Shown in pieces: positions 55,728 through 63,917 of a stretch of DNA of 64,000 nucleotides. The position numbers and the translations under genes are program-made. Location of the stretch: positions 1 to 64,000 of the forward strand of contig JBFWQO010000005.1 of assembly GCA_050249415.1 (NCBI GenBank), in the 5' to 3' direction. The stretch's first letter is position 1, and each line of letters starts with the position of its first letter. Under the pieces are notes generated by a model, which was not told the DNA's origin, searched no databases, and worked only from the letters and a program-made list of their open reading frames with translations. This stretch comes from CADEFQ01 sp050249415 (lineage in GTDB: Bacteria > Pseudomonadota > Gammaproteobacteria > Steroidobacterales > Steroidobacteraceae).

Positions 55728-56479
55728 ACGCGATCGTCACGATCGGCGGTGCGCAACGCCGGATCGATCTCGCGCGGCCGATCGACCTGTCCGTGCCGGT
55801 CGATTTCGCCGGCGGGGGGCCGCGGCATTTCGGGGCGCCGGCGCCGCGCTCCGCGCCTTTCGCGACGGGCGATTTCACCGGCGACGTCGCGCGCGGTGCG
55901 AGCTGCAACTGCCATACGCTGACGTTGACGCCGCATTGCCACGGCACCCACACCGAATGCGTCGCACACCTGACGCGGGAGCCCCTCGACGCCTGGCGCA
56001 TCGTGCCCACCGCGCCCGTCGCGGCGATCGTCGTCAGCGTCACACCCGAGTCCGCCGGTGACGACCGCGTCGTGACCCGCGCCGCGCTCCTCGCCGCCTG
56101 GCCAACTTCGCAAGATGCCTCGTCCGCCTCGGCGCTGATCCTGCGCACCGTGCCGGCCGGCGGCGCCGATGCGCCCTATGTCGCGGCCGACGCGGCGGCA
56201 CTCATCGTCGCGCGCGGCGTCGCGCATGTCGTGATCGACCAGCCGTCGCTCGATCGCACCCACGATGAAGGCCGGCTCGCGGCGCATCGCGTCTTCTTCG
56301 GCCTGCCACCCGGCAGCCGCAGCCTCGCCGACGCGACGCGCGCATTCGCCACGGTGACCGAACTCGCCTCGATCCCGGACACATTGCCGGACGGCGCGTG
56401 CGCGCTCGCATGGCAGGTACCGGCGATCGCGGGGGATGCGGTGCCGAGCCGGCCGCTCGCCTACCGGTACGCAGCATGA
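55724..56479 (+). CDS. Cyclase-family protein, probable kynurenine formamidase
   Basis: This 251-residue protein of the metal-dependent cyclase/KynB family lies between haaO and kynU. Its likely task is N-formylkynurenine hydrolysis (inference from context). The signature is altered. H71-C-H-G-T-H76-T-E78-C-V-A-H82 replaces the usual H-x-G-T-H-x-D-x-P-x-H, so a Cys or shifted His takes the first ligand place and Glu replaces Asp. DQPSLDRTHDEGRLAAHRVFFG follows downstream. The start is GTG at 55724 and the stop overlaps kynU. It could instead hydrolyse a different amide. Confidence 0.75.
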   Translation: MNAIVTIGGAQRRIDLARPIDLSVPVDFAGGGPRHFGAPAPRSAPFATGDFTGDVARGASCNCHTLTLTPHCHGTHTECVAHLTREPLDAWRIVPTAPVAAIVVSVTPESAGDDRVVTRAALLAAWPTSQDASSASALILRTVPAGGADAPYVAADAAALIVARGVAHVVIDQPSLDRTHDEGRLAAHRVFFGLPPGSRSLADATRAFATVTELASIPDTLPDGACALAWQVPAIAGDAVPSRPLAYRYAA

Positions 56480-57729
56480 GCGGGAGCCGTCCCGATCCGG
56501 CCGGCGCCTTTCGCGCGCGCTTTGCAGTGCCGCGCGGCGCCGCGGGTGAGCCGCTCATCTATTTCTGCGGCCACTCGCTCGGCCTGATGCCGCTCGCGGC
56601 GCGACAGGTCGTCGGTGAAGAACTCGACAGCTGGGCGACGCTCGGCATCGACGCGCAGTTTTCCGGCCGGCGCCCATGGGTCGACTATGCGGCGCGCGTG
56701 ACCGCGGGCTTCGCGGCACTCGCGGGCGCGCAGCCGCACGAAGTCGTCGCGATGAATGCGCTCACCGTGAACCTGCACCTCCTCATGGCGTCGTTCTACC
56801 GCCCGCGCGGTGCCCGCCGCCGCATCCTGATCGAAGCCGGCGCGTTCCCGTCGGACCGGCACGCGGCGACCGCGCAGATCACCTGGCACGGCCTCGATCC
56901 GCGTGACTGCCTGCTGGAACTCGCGCCGCGCGAAGGCGAGGACCTGCTGCGCGCCGACGACATCGACGCCGCCATCGAGCGTGAGGGTGATTCGCTCGCG
57001 CTCGTGCTGTGGCCCGGCGTGCAATACCTCACAGGGCAGGCCTTCGACCTCCCGCGCATTGCCCGCACGGCACGGCGTGTCGGCGCCGCCGTCGGCTTCG
57101 ACCTGGCGCACGCCATCGGCAATATTCCGCTCGCGATGCACGAATCCGGCGCCGATTTCGCGGCCTGGTGCAGCTACAAGTACCTGAACGCCGGCCCGGG
57201 TGCGATCGGCGGCGCATTCGTCCACGAGCGGCACGCGCAACGTGACGACCTGCCGCGACTGTCGGGGTGGTGGGGCAACGACCCCGCGACACGCTTCCGG
57301 ATGGCCCCCGGGTTCGAGGGGGCGCGCGGCGCCGCGGGATGGCAGGTGAGCAATCCGCCGATCCTGTCGACGGCGCCGCTCCTCGCCTCGCTCGCGATTT
57401 TCGCCGAGGCGGGGCTGCCATGGCTGCGCGGGCAGTCGATCGCGCTGACACGCGCGCTCGAGGCGCAGGTCGATGCGCTGCCCGCGGGCGAGGTCGCGCT
57501 GATCTCGCCGCGCGACCCGCACGCACGCGGCGCGCAACTGTCCATGCGCATACGCGGGCCACTCGGGCGCGGGCGGCACGTCCATGCCGCGCTCACGGCG
57601 CGCGGCATCGTGTGTGACTGGCGGGAGCCCGGCATCCTGCGCATCGCGCCGGTGCCGCTCTACAACACGATCGACGAAGTCCACCGCTGCGGCCATGCGT
57701 TGCGCGAGGCGCTCGCGGGCGCGCCATGA
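56476..57729 (+). CDS. kynU: Kynureninase
   Basis: KynU cleaves 3-hydroxykynurenine to 3-hydroxyanthranilate and alanine. The 417-residue PLP enzyme has IYFCGHSLGLMP at the N-terminus, VGFDLAHAIGNIPL, and the PLP Lys in WCSYKYLNAGPGAIGGAFVHERH. It starts in an ATGA overlap with the cyclase and ends in one with kmo. Confidence 0.96.
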   Translation: MSGSRPDPAGAFRARFAVPRGAAGEPLIYFCGHSLGLMPLAARQVVGEELDSWATLGIDAQFSGRRPWVDYAARVTAGFAALAGAQPHEVVAMNALTVNLHLLMASFYRPRGARRRILIEAGAFPSDRHAATAQITWHGLDPRDCLLELAPREGEDLLRADDIDAAIEREGDSLALVLWPGVQYLTGQAFDLPRIARTARRVGAAVGFDLAHAIGNIPLAMHESGADFAAWCSYKYLNAGPGAIGGAFVHERHAQRDDLPRLSGWWGNDPATRFRMAPGFEGARGAAGWQVSNPPILSTAPLLASLAIFAEAGLPWLRGQSIALTRALEAQVDALPAGEVALISPRDPHARGAQLSMRIRGPLGRGRHVHAALTARGIVCDWREPGILRIAPVPLYNTIDEVHRCGHALREALAGAP

Positions 57730-59090
57730 ACGCGCCGCGCACGCCGGTCAATATCGTCGGCGGCGGACTCGCCGGCACGCTGCTCGCCCTCGTGCTCGCA
57801 CGGCACGGCTTCCATGTCGAGCTCTACGAGCGGCGTGCCGACCCGCGCCGCAAGGCGGGAGAGCGCGGGCGCTCGATCAACCTCGCACTCGCCGCACGCG
57901 GCCTGCGCGGCCTCGCCGTCGCAGGCGTCGCGGACAGGATCGCGCCGCTCGCGATACCGATGCGCGGGCGCTGCATACACGAGCACGACGGCACCGGCGC
58001 GCTGCATCCGTACGGCCAGGATGAATCCGAGGTGATCTACTCCGTGGCGCGCGCGGCGCTCGGTCGCGCGCTCATCGACGCGGCGGGCGCCGAGCCCCGC
58101 ATCGCGCTGCATTTCGACATGACCTGCGTGGGCGTCGACCTCGCGCGCGACGCGCTGCTGTTCGGCGATGACCGCAAGGTGCGGCGGCGCGCGCCCCTCG
58201 CGCCCACCATCGCCGCGGATGGCGCGGGCTCCGTCGTGCGCGCGGCGCTGGCTGCGGCGGGCGCGGTCCGCGTGCGCGAGGAGACGCTGGCGCACGACTA
58301 CCGGGAGCTGACGATTCCCGCGACGCACGCGCGGGGCCTCGATCCGCACGCGCTGCACATCTGGCCGCGTGGCGGGTACATGCTGATCGCACTGCCGAAC
58401 ACCGACGGCAGCTTCACGGCGACACTGTTCCTGGCGCGCGAGGGCACGCCGTCGTTCGCCGGACTCGGCGATGCGGCGGCCATCGAGTCGTTCTTCCGGC
58501 ATGAATTCCCGGGCGCGCTGCCGCGCCTCCCGGATCTCGTCCGGGAGTTCCGCGACCATCCACAGGGCCGGCTCGGGACCGTGTACAGCGACCCCTGGCA
58601 CCTGGGCGGCAAGCTGCTGCTCCTCGGCGATGCGGCGCACGCGATCGTGCCCTTCCACGGCCAGGGCATGAACTGCGCGTTCGAGGATGTGGCGGTGTTC
58701 GATGCACTGCTCGCGCAGCACACCGACTTCACCGCCCTGTTTGCCGCATTCACGCGCCTGCGCCGCCCCGACACCGACGCGATCGCGCAGATGGCGCTCG
58801 AGAATTACCTCGAGATGCGCGCCACCGTGCTCGATCCGGTGTACCGGCGCCGCAAGGTGCTGGGCGCCGCGCTCGAGCGCGCATTTCCGGACCGTTTCAT
58901 TCCGCGTTACTCGATGGTGATGTTCCACCCGGAGATCGGCTACGCCGAGGCGCTGCGGCGCGGCGCCGTGCAGGAGGAGATACTCGCCATGCTCGATACC
59001 GCGGCGGGCACCGACCCTGCGCCGGGCGTACCCGCGCGCGCGCGCGCTCTCATCGAGGCGCGGCTGCCCCGGATCGGCGCTCGAGCGTGA
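57726..59090 (+). CDS. kmo: Kynurenine 3-monooxygenase
   Basis: KMO hydroxylates kynurenine to 3-hydroxykynurenine with FAD and NADPH. The 454-residue flavoprotein has the dinucleotide motif IVGGGLAGTLLALVLARHG, INLALAARGLRGL, and the second FAD motif LLGDAAHAIVPFHGQGMNCAFEDV. It is the fourth coupled gene of haaO-cyclase-kynU-kmo. kynA (tryptophan dioxygenase), nadC and the rest are outside the window. The 3' end overlaps folA by 41 bases. Confidence 0.95.
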   Translation: MNAPRTPVNIVGGGLAGTLLALVLARHGFHVELYERRADPRRKAGERGRSINLALAARGLRGLAVAGVADRIAPLAIPMRGRCIHEHDGTGALHPYGQDESEVIYSVARAALGRALIDAAGAEPRIALHFDMTCVGVDLARDALLFGDDRKVRRRAPLAPTIAADGAGSVVRAALAAAGAVRVREETLAHDYRELTIPATHARGLDPHALHIWPRGGYMLIALPNTDGSFTATLFLAREGTPSFAGLGDAAAIESFFRHEFPGALPRLPDLVREFRDHPQGRLGTVYSDPWHLGGKLLLLGDAAHAIVPFHGQGMNCAFEDVAVFDALLAQHTDFTALFAAFTRLRRPDTDAIAQMALENYLEMRATVLDPVYRRRKVLGAALERAFPDRFIPRYSMVMFHPEIGYAEALRRGAVQEEILAMLDTAAGTDPAPGVPARARALIEARLPRIGARA

Positions 59091-59562
59091 CGAAATCCAT
59101 CGCGTACGCGTGCCGCCCATCGGCCTCGTGGCGCTCGCGCGCGATCTCGTGCCATGCGGCCGGGTCGAACGGTGGCAGTCGCGTATCGCCGTCGATGTCG
59201 GCATCGACCGCCGTGAGTTCGACCCGGGTCGCGTACGGCAGCGCGAGCGCATAGACCTCCGCACCACCGATCACCATCAGTTCGACGGTCGCGTGAGCGA
59301 ACGCCTCCGCGAGGGAATGCACGACCGTTGCACCTTCGGCCCCGAAGGCCGCATCGCGTGTCAGCACGAGATTCAGCCGGCCGGGTAGCGGCTTGCCGAT
59401 CGACGCCCAGGTTCGTCGCCCCATGAGGACGGGTTTGCCCATCGTGAGCGCCTTGAAGCGCCGCAGGTCGTCCGGCAAGCGCCACGGCAGCGCACCACGT
59501 GCGCCGATCACGCCGTTGCGCGCCATCGCGACGACGAGCGTGACCGGCGGCCGTGCAGTCAC
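59050..59562 (-). CDS. folA: Dihydrofolate reductase
   Basis: FolA regenerates tetrahydrofolate, needed because ThyA consumes it. The 170-residue protein shows ARNGVIGARGALPWRLPDDLRRFKALTMGKPVLMGRRTW and VIGGAEVYALALPYA. The start is GTG at 59562, overlapping the SET gene stop. The order thyA-SET-folA puts the folate pair in one unit. Confidence 0.95.
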   Translation of the reverse strand: MTARPPVTLVVAMARNGVIGARGALPWRLPDDLRRFKALTMGKPVLMGRRTWASIGKPLPGRLNLVLTRDAAFGAEGATVVHSLAEAFAHATVELMVIGGAEVYALALPYATRVELTAVDADIDGDTRLPPFDPAAWHEIARERHEADGRHAYAMDFVTLERRSGAAAPR

Positions 59563-60092
59563 CGGCGCGGGCGCTTCGCGGCACGCTTCTTCGCGCGCTT
59601 CTTCGCCCGCTTCTTCGGGCGCTTCTTCGGGCGCTTGGCGGGCCAGAGCATCGTGCCGCGGCAGGCGGTTGCGCCGCAGCGGCAGGCGAAGACCTCGTCG
59701 ACGTTCTCCGGATCGTCGTCGTCGCGCCCGATCTGGTAGTCGTACTTCAGTTCCTCGCCGGGCCGGATCGTGCGGATCGCCTCGATGAACACGCGCCGGT
59801 CCTCGATCACCGACTCGCAGTTCGGATCGCAGCCGTGGTTGATGAAGCGCGCCTCGTTGCCGCCGACACCGGCATCGATCACGACTCCACGGTCGACGAT
59901 GAACAGGAAGGTGTGGCCGTCGTCGGCATCCTTCAGCTCGTAGCGCCTGTCGGCGACCTTGTGCGAGATGCGCTCGCCGAGGTATTCGACGATCCGCGTG
60001 CCCTTGCGGATGCGGCGCCTCGCGAACACGCCGAGCCCGTGGACCTGCGAACGGCGCACCGAATAGAGAGGGGACTTGCCAGCGACTGCCAT
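59559..60092 (-). CDS. SET-domain lysine methyltransferase with a basic, histone-H1-like tail
   Basis: This 177-residue protein has a complete SET fold: HGLGVFARRRIRKGTRIVEYLGE, the knot N85-H-G-C-D-P-N91, and GEELKYDY with Y117 and Y119. A post-SET zinc site C137-x-C139-x4-C144 with C88 resembles eukaryotic histone methyltransferases. Residues 151-177 are a Lys/Arg/Ala/Pro tail of repeated KKRP and KKRA units encoded by 12-bp repeats, which could bind DNA or ribosomes or be a substrate. AAGGAAA precedes the ATG at 60092, 9 bases after thyA. The target is unknown. Confidence 0.9.
   Translation of the reverse strand: MAVAGKSPLYSVRRSQVHGLGVFARRRIRKGTRIVEYLGERISHKVADRRYELKDADDGHTFLFIVDRGVVIDAGVGGNEARFINHGCDPNCESVIEDRRVFIEAIRTIRPGEELKYDYQIGRDDDDPENVDEVFACRCGATACRGTMLWPAKRPKKRPKKRAKKRAKKRAAKRPRR
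59586..59633 (-). repeat. Four 12-bp tandem repeats in the SET tail
   Basis: Four adjoining units of CTTCTTCG plus four G/C bases (plus strand) encode the KKR-A/P repeats of the SET protein tail. The unit is a multiple of three, so copy number can vary without a frameshift. Confidence 0.85.
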
Positions 60093-60101
60093 GCGTTTCC
60101 T

Positions 60102-60896
60102 TCAGACTGCGACCGGCGCCTTGATGGCCGGATGGAACTGGTAGTGACGGAACTCGAAGTCCTCGAATTCATAGTCGAAGATCGACGGCGGGCGCCGCCG
60201 GATCGCGAGCGTGGGCGGCGCGAGCGGCGCGCGCGCGAGCTGCAGGTCGGCCTGCTCGAGGTGATTCCGGTAGAGGTGCGTATCACCGCCCGTCCAGATG
60301 AACTCTCCGACGCCGAGGTCGCACTGCTGCGCGACCATGTGCGTGAGCAGCGCATAGGAGGCGATGTTGAACGGCACGCCGAGGAACAGGTCCGCGCTGC
60401 GCTGGTACAGCTGGCACGAAAGACGGCCGTCCGCGACATAGAACTGGAAGAGCGCATGGCAGGGCAGCAGCGCCATGCGGTCGAGTTCGCCGACGTTCCA
60501 GGCGCTGACGAGGATGCGCCGCGAATCCGGTGTTTCGCGCAGCTGCCCGATCACGCGCGCGATCTGGTCGATGCGCCGGCCGTCCGGCGCGGGCCACGAA
60601 CGCCATTGCGCACCGTAGACGGGGCCCAGTTCGCCCGCGGCGTCGGCCCATTCGTCCCAGATCGTGACGCCGTGCTCGCGCAGCCAGGCGACATTCGTAT
60701 CGCCGCGCAGGAACCACAGCAGCTCGTAGACGACCGATTTCACGTGCACGCGCTTCGTGGTCAGGAGCGGAAAGCCGCGCGCGAGGTCGAAGCGCATCTG
60801 GCAGCCGAACAGCGAACGCGTGCCGGTGCCCGTGCGGTCGGTCTTGCGCGCACCGTCGTCGCGGACACGCCGCAGAAGGTCGAGATAGGCCTGCAT
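60102..60896 (-). CDS. thyA: Thymidylate synthase
   Basis: ThyA methylates dUMP to dTMP with methylene-THF. The 264-residue enzyme matches the E. coli length, with the catalytic Cys in LPCHALFQFYV, the DRTGTGTRSLFG start region and QRSADLFLGVPFNIASYALL. The ATG at 60896 has no ribosome site; a perfect TATAAT lies 11 bases upstream. It heads thyA-SET-folA. Confidence 0.97.
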   Translation of the reverse strand: MQAYLDLLRRVRDDGARKTDRTGTGTRSLFGCQMRFDLARGFPLLTTKRVHVKSVVYELLWFLRGDTNVAWLREHGVTIWDEWADAAGELGPVYGAQWRSWPAPDGRRIDQIARVIGQLRETPDSRRILVSAWNVGELDRMALLPCHALFQFYVADGRLSCQLYQRSADLFLGVPFNIASYALLTHMVAQQCDLGVGEFIWTGGDTHLYRNHLEQADLQLARAPLAPPTLAIRRRPPSIFDYEFEDFEFRHYQFHPAIKAPVAV

Positions 60897-60907
60897 TGGA
60901 ACGGCGC

Positions 60908-60913
60908 ATTATA
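60908..60913 (-). promoter_or_regulatory. -10 box of the thyA operon
   Basis: A perfect TATAAT on the minus strand lies 11 bases before the thyA ATG. The predicted leader would be only about 4-5 bases, without a ribosome site. A -35 box is not obvious. Confidence 0.5.
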
Positions 60914-61001
60914 GGCGAGGAAGGGCACCGCACGCCGTTCCGCTGCCGTTCAGCTTGGCAGCGTAAGATAGCGCCGTACCCCCATTGCCAGGATCCCGAA
61001 C

Positions 61002-61916
61002 ATGACCCAGCACAGCACGGCCTACCCCGCCGCACTCGTACTCACCGCGGCGGCGTTTCTCACCCTGGCGGGCTGCGGCGGCTCGGCGCCGGCACCGTCG
61101 TCAACCGCCGACACGGCCGCATCTGCCGCAGCGGGTCAGTCCGAGGCCGACCGCGCCGCCGAACTCGCGGCGAAGGAGCAGGAGCTCGCGGCACGCGAGA
61201 GCGAGCTCGCGAAGAAGGAACTCGACCAGCGCGAACAGGAACTCGCCCGCCAGCAGGCGGAGCTCGCCGAGCAGAAGGCGGCTGTCGAGAAGCAGGCGGC
61301 GGCGGCCAAGGCCGCGGCGGCCAGGGCGGCGAGCGCGGCCAAACCGGCGAGCAAGCCGGCGGCGAGCGCATCCACGACCCCGGCGAAGCCCGTTGCGGTG
61401 AAACTCACGGTACCCGCCGGCACGAACCTCACGATGGCGCTGTCCGCGCCGATCTCGACCAAGACCGCGCGCGTCGGTGACAGCTTTGGCGCGCTCCTCG
61501 TATCCGACGTGATGGTCGGCAACCGGGTCGCGATCCCCGCCGGTTCGCATGTCGAGGGCTCGGTCACGCAGGTCGTGTCGGGCAGCAACAAGATCGGCGG
61601 CCTGCCCACGCTCGGCCTGCGCTTCGATTCGTTGCACCTGCCCGACGGCCAGAGTGTGGCGCTGAACGGCGAACTCGTGGAACAGGGCCGCAGCGACACC
61701 GGCGCCGATACGGCGAAAATCCTCGGCGGCGCGGTTGCCGGGGCCGTGCTCGGCCACCAGGTCGACAACAGCGACAAGGGCAAGGTGATCGGCGGCCTGC
61801 TCGGTGGCGCGGCCGGTGCGCTCGCGGCGAAGAAGACCGGCGCCGAAGTGCAGCTCGCGCAGGACTCGACGCTCACGATCCAGACCGCGACGCCGATCGA
61901 AGTGCGGGCGCGCTAG
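61002..61916 (+). CDS. Lipoprotein with coiled coil and glycine-zipper domain
   Basis: This 304-residue precursor has lipobox LAGC (LTLAGCGGS). A charged Glu/Ala/Lys coiled coil (about 48-110) and an Ala/Lys/Pro linker follow. Then comes a beta-rich domain (LTVPAGTNLTMALSAPISTKTARVGDSFGALL), and a glycine-zipper segment (ILGGAVAGAVLGHQVDNSDKGKVIGGLLGGAAGALAAKKTG) is near the C-terminus. It may link the outer membrane to peptidoglycan or form an envelope channel-like assembly. I do not recognise a named family. Its TAG stop shares CTAG with the convergent lgt stop. Confidence 0.82.
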   Translation: MTQHSTAYPAALVLTAAAFLTLAGCGGSAPAPSSTADTAASAAAGQSEADRAAELAAKEQELAARESELAKKELDQREQELARQQAELAEQKAAVEKQAAAAKAAAARAASAAKPASKPAASASTTPAKPVAVKLTVPAGTNLTMALSAPISTKTARVGDSFGALLVSDVMVGNRVAIPAGSHVEGSVTQVVSGSNKIGGLPTLGLRFDSLHLPDGQSVALNGELVEQGRSDTGADTAKILGGAVAGAVLGHQVDNSDKGKVIGGLLGGAAGALAAKKTGAEVQLAQDSTLTIQTATPIEVRAR

Positions 61917-62707
61917 GTCGCGTAGTTGCCCGAGGGCACGCGACGCGACCCGGCGTACGCGAGCATGGCGATGCCTGCCAGCAGCATCGGCAATGACAGC
62001 AGTTGGCCCATCGTGAGCCACTGGTCTGCGAAATAGCCGATCTGCTGGTCGGGCACCCGCCAGAATTCGACCAGCATGCGCGCGAGGCTGTAGATCACGA
62101 GGAAGAGCCCCGAGGGCGCGAGTCGCGGCCGCGGTTTCATCGTGAACCACCAGAGCACCGCGAACAGCAGCAGGCCCTCGAGCCCGGCTTCGTACAGCTG
62201 GGTCGCGTGACGCACCTCGCCGTCCACCTCGAAGCCCCAGGGCACGGTGGTCACACTGCCCCAGAGCTCGCCGTTCACGAAGTTGCCGATGCGGCCCGCG
62301 AACAGCCCGATCCCCGGCAGGGGCGCCATGAAATCGAACACGTCAGCGACATTGCGCCTGCGCCGCCACGCGAAAACCGCCACCGCGACCAGCACGCCCG
62401 CGAGCCCGCCGTGGAACGACATGCCGCCCTGCGTGATCTTGAGCGGATAGAACGGATCCTGCGCCCAGTAGCCGAGCCCGTAGAACAGCACATAGCCGAT
62501 CCGCCCGCCGAGGATCACGCCGAGCATCGCGAAGAAGATGACGTCGTCGACGTCCTGGGCCTTCCACGTGGAACCCGGCCGCGCCGCGCGGCGCCGCCCG
62601 AGCCACCACGCCGCGACGAAGCCGACGAGATACATGATGCCGTACCAGTGGACCTTCACGGGCCCCACCTGGAACGCGATCGGATCGAAGCCGGGATAGT
62701 GGATCAT
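61913..62707 (-). CDS. lgt: Prolipoprotein diacylglyceryl transferase
   Basis: Lgt adds diacylglycerol to lipobox cysteines, the first step for the several lipoproteins in this window. The 264-residue protein has about seven spans, with VHWYGIMYLVGF, GGRIGYVLFYG, FHGGLAGVLVA and the Lgt signature GRIGNFVNGELWG. The ATG at 62707 is 10 bases after the rlmI stop, so it is probably co-transcribed with rlmI. Confidence 0.97.
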   Translation of the reverse strand: MIHYPGFDPIAFQVGPVKVHWYGIMYLVGFVAAWWLGRRRAARPGSTWKAQDVDDVIFFAMLGVILGGRIGYVLFYGLGYWAQDPFYPLKITQGGMSFHGGLAGVLVAVAVFAWRRRRNVADVFDFMAPLPGIGLFAGRIGNFVNGELWGSVTTVPWGFEVDGEVRHATQLYEAGLEGLLLFAVLWWFTMKPRPRLAPSGLFLVIYSLARMLVEFWRVPDQQIGYFADQWLTMGQLLSLPMLLAGIAMLAYAGSRRVPSGNYAT

Positions 62708-62717
62708 GCGGGGCAGT

Positions 62718-63899
62718 CTAGCCGGTCACGACGCGACAGAAGAAAGCTTTGAGGTAGCGCGTCTCGGGAATCGCGGGATGGATCGGGTGGTCGGGCGCCT
62801 GCCCGCCGACCGCGACCACCTGCACGAAGCGCGACACATGGCGGGCCGCGCCCTGGATGGCCGCGAGCAGGTCGCCTTCCGCGAGATGCCAGGAACACGA
62901 GCAGGACACGAGCAGTCCCTCGTCATCGAGCAGGCGCAGCGCGAGCTGGTTCAGCTTGCGGTAGGCCGCCTGCGCCTTCGGGAGGTCCTTGCGGCGCTTC
63001 GCGAATGCCGGTGGGTCGAGCACGATCGCATCGAACCGGCGGCCCGAGGCCGCGAGCGATTCGAGCACATCGAACGCATCGCCCTTCATCGTCTCGAGCG
63101 CGTAACCGTGTCGCCCCGCATTGGCGAGCGCGGCTTCGAGCGCGCCCGCCGAGGCATCGATGCAGGCCGCTTCGCGGGCCCCCGCCGAGAGCGCCGCGAT
63201 CGCCCATCCGCCGGCATAGGCGCAGACATCGAGCACGCGCGCGTCGCGCGGCAACAGCGTTTGCCAGCGCGCGCGATTGGCGGCCTGGTCGTAGAACCAG
63301 CCGGTCTTCTGCCCCTCGCCGAGGGGCGCCGTGAACGTGATGCCGTTCTCGACGATCCCGAGCGTCGCCGGCAGCGTGCCGACCGCGACCGACATCTGCT
63401 TCGGGAGTCCCTCGAGATCGCGCGCACCGGTGTCGTTCTTCCACACGAGCGACCGCGGTGCGACGACTTCGCGTATCGCCGCCTCGATGTCGGCCCGGCG
63501 CGCTTCCATGCCGGCGGTGGCGATCTGGCCGACGACGACGTCGCCGTAACGATCGAGGACCAGGCCCGGCAGTTCGTCGGACTCGCCGAATACGAGCCGG
63601 TAGTGGGGCGTCGCGTACCACTTCGCACGCAGGCGTTGCGCCCGCCCGATCCTCGCCGCGAGAAAGGCGCGGTCGGGCATGCGCCGCTCGTCGCGCGACA
63701 GGAGCCGCGCGCATATGAGCGCGTGCGGATTGACGTAGCCGTAGCCGAGGAACGCGCCGCGGTCGCTGACGACGCGCGACGTCATGTCGGGCGTGAAGGC
63801 GGTGAGCGGCGTCGCTGCCGTGTCCACCTCGTTGCTGAAGATCCACGCGTGGCCCGCGCGCAGGCGCCGGTCCTCGCCTTTTTTCAAGCGCAGTTCCAT
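62718..63899 (-). CDS. rlmI: 23S rRNA (cytosine) methyltransferase RlmI family
   Basis: RlmI methylates a 23S rRNA cytosine at C5 in E. coli. The 393-residue protein has an N-terminal PUA domain (RRLRAGHAWIFSNEV), the central EEHD-like domain (GESDELPGLVLDRYGDVVVGQ) and a Rossmann methyltransferase (VLDVCAYAGGWAIAALSAGA, VLDPPAFAK, and the catalytic Cys region LLVSCSCSWHL). The ATG at 63899 has no ribosome site and lies 6 bases after TAGAAT. Confidence 0.93.
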   Translation of the reverse strand: MELRLKKGEDRRLRAGHAWIFSNEVDTAATPLTAFTPDMTSRVVSDRGAFLGYGYVNPHALICARLLSRDERRMPDRAFLAARIGRAQRLRAKWYATPHYRLVFGESDELPGLVLDRYGDVVVGQIATAGMEARRADIEAAIREVVAPRSLVWKNDTGARDLEGLPKQMSVAVGTLPATLGIVENGITFTAPLGEGQKTGWFYDQAANRARWQTLLPRDARVLDVCAYAGGWAIAALSAGAREAACIDASAGALEAALANAGRHGYALETMKGDAFDVLESLAASGRRFDAIVLDPPAFAKRRKDLPKAQAAYRKLNQLALRLLDDEGLLVSCSCSWHLAEGDLLAAIQGAARHVSRFVQVVAVGGQAPDHPIHPAIPETRYLKAFFCRVVTG

Positions 63900-63904
63900 T
63901 GACG

Positions 63905-63911
63905 TATTCTA
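63905..63911. promoter_or_regulatory. Interlocked -10 elements of rlmI and the DUF255 gene
   Basis: TATTCTA carries TAGAAT on the minus strand (63911-63906), 6 bases before the rlmI ATG. It also carries TATTCT on the plus strand (63905-63910), 7 bases before the ATG at 63918. Only 18 bases separate the two divergent start codons and neither has a ribosome site. The arrangement matches amgK/lptD. Confidence 0.4.
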
Positions 63912-63917
63912 GCCGAC

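Noticed and set aside
62700..62730. A separate leaderless promoter for lgt (TAGACT then 7 bases and ATG)
   Set aside because: The box contains the rlmI stop codon and matches the consensus poorly. Co-transcription with rlmI is simpler.
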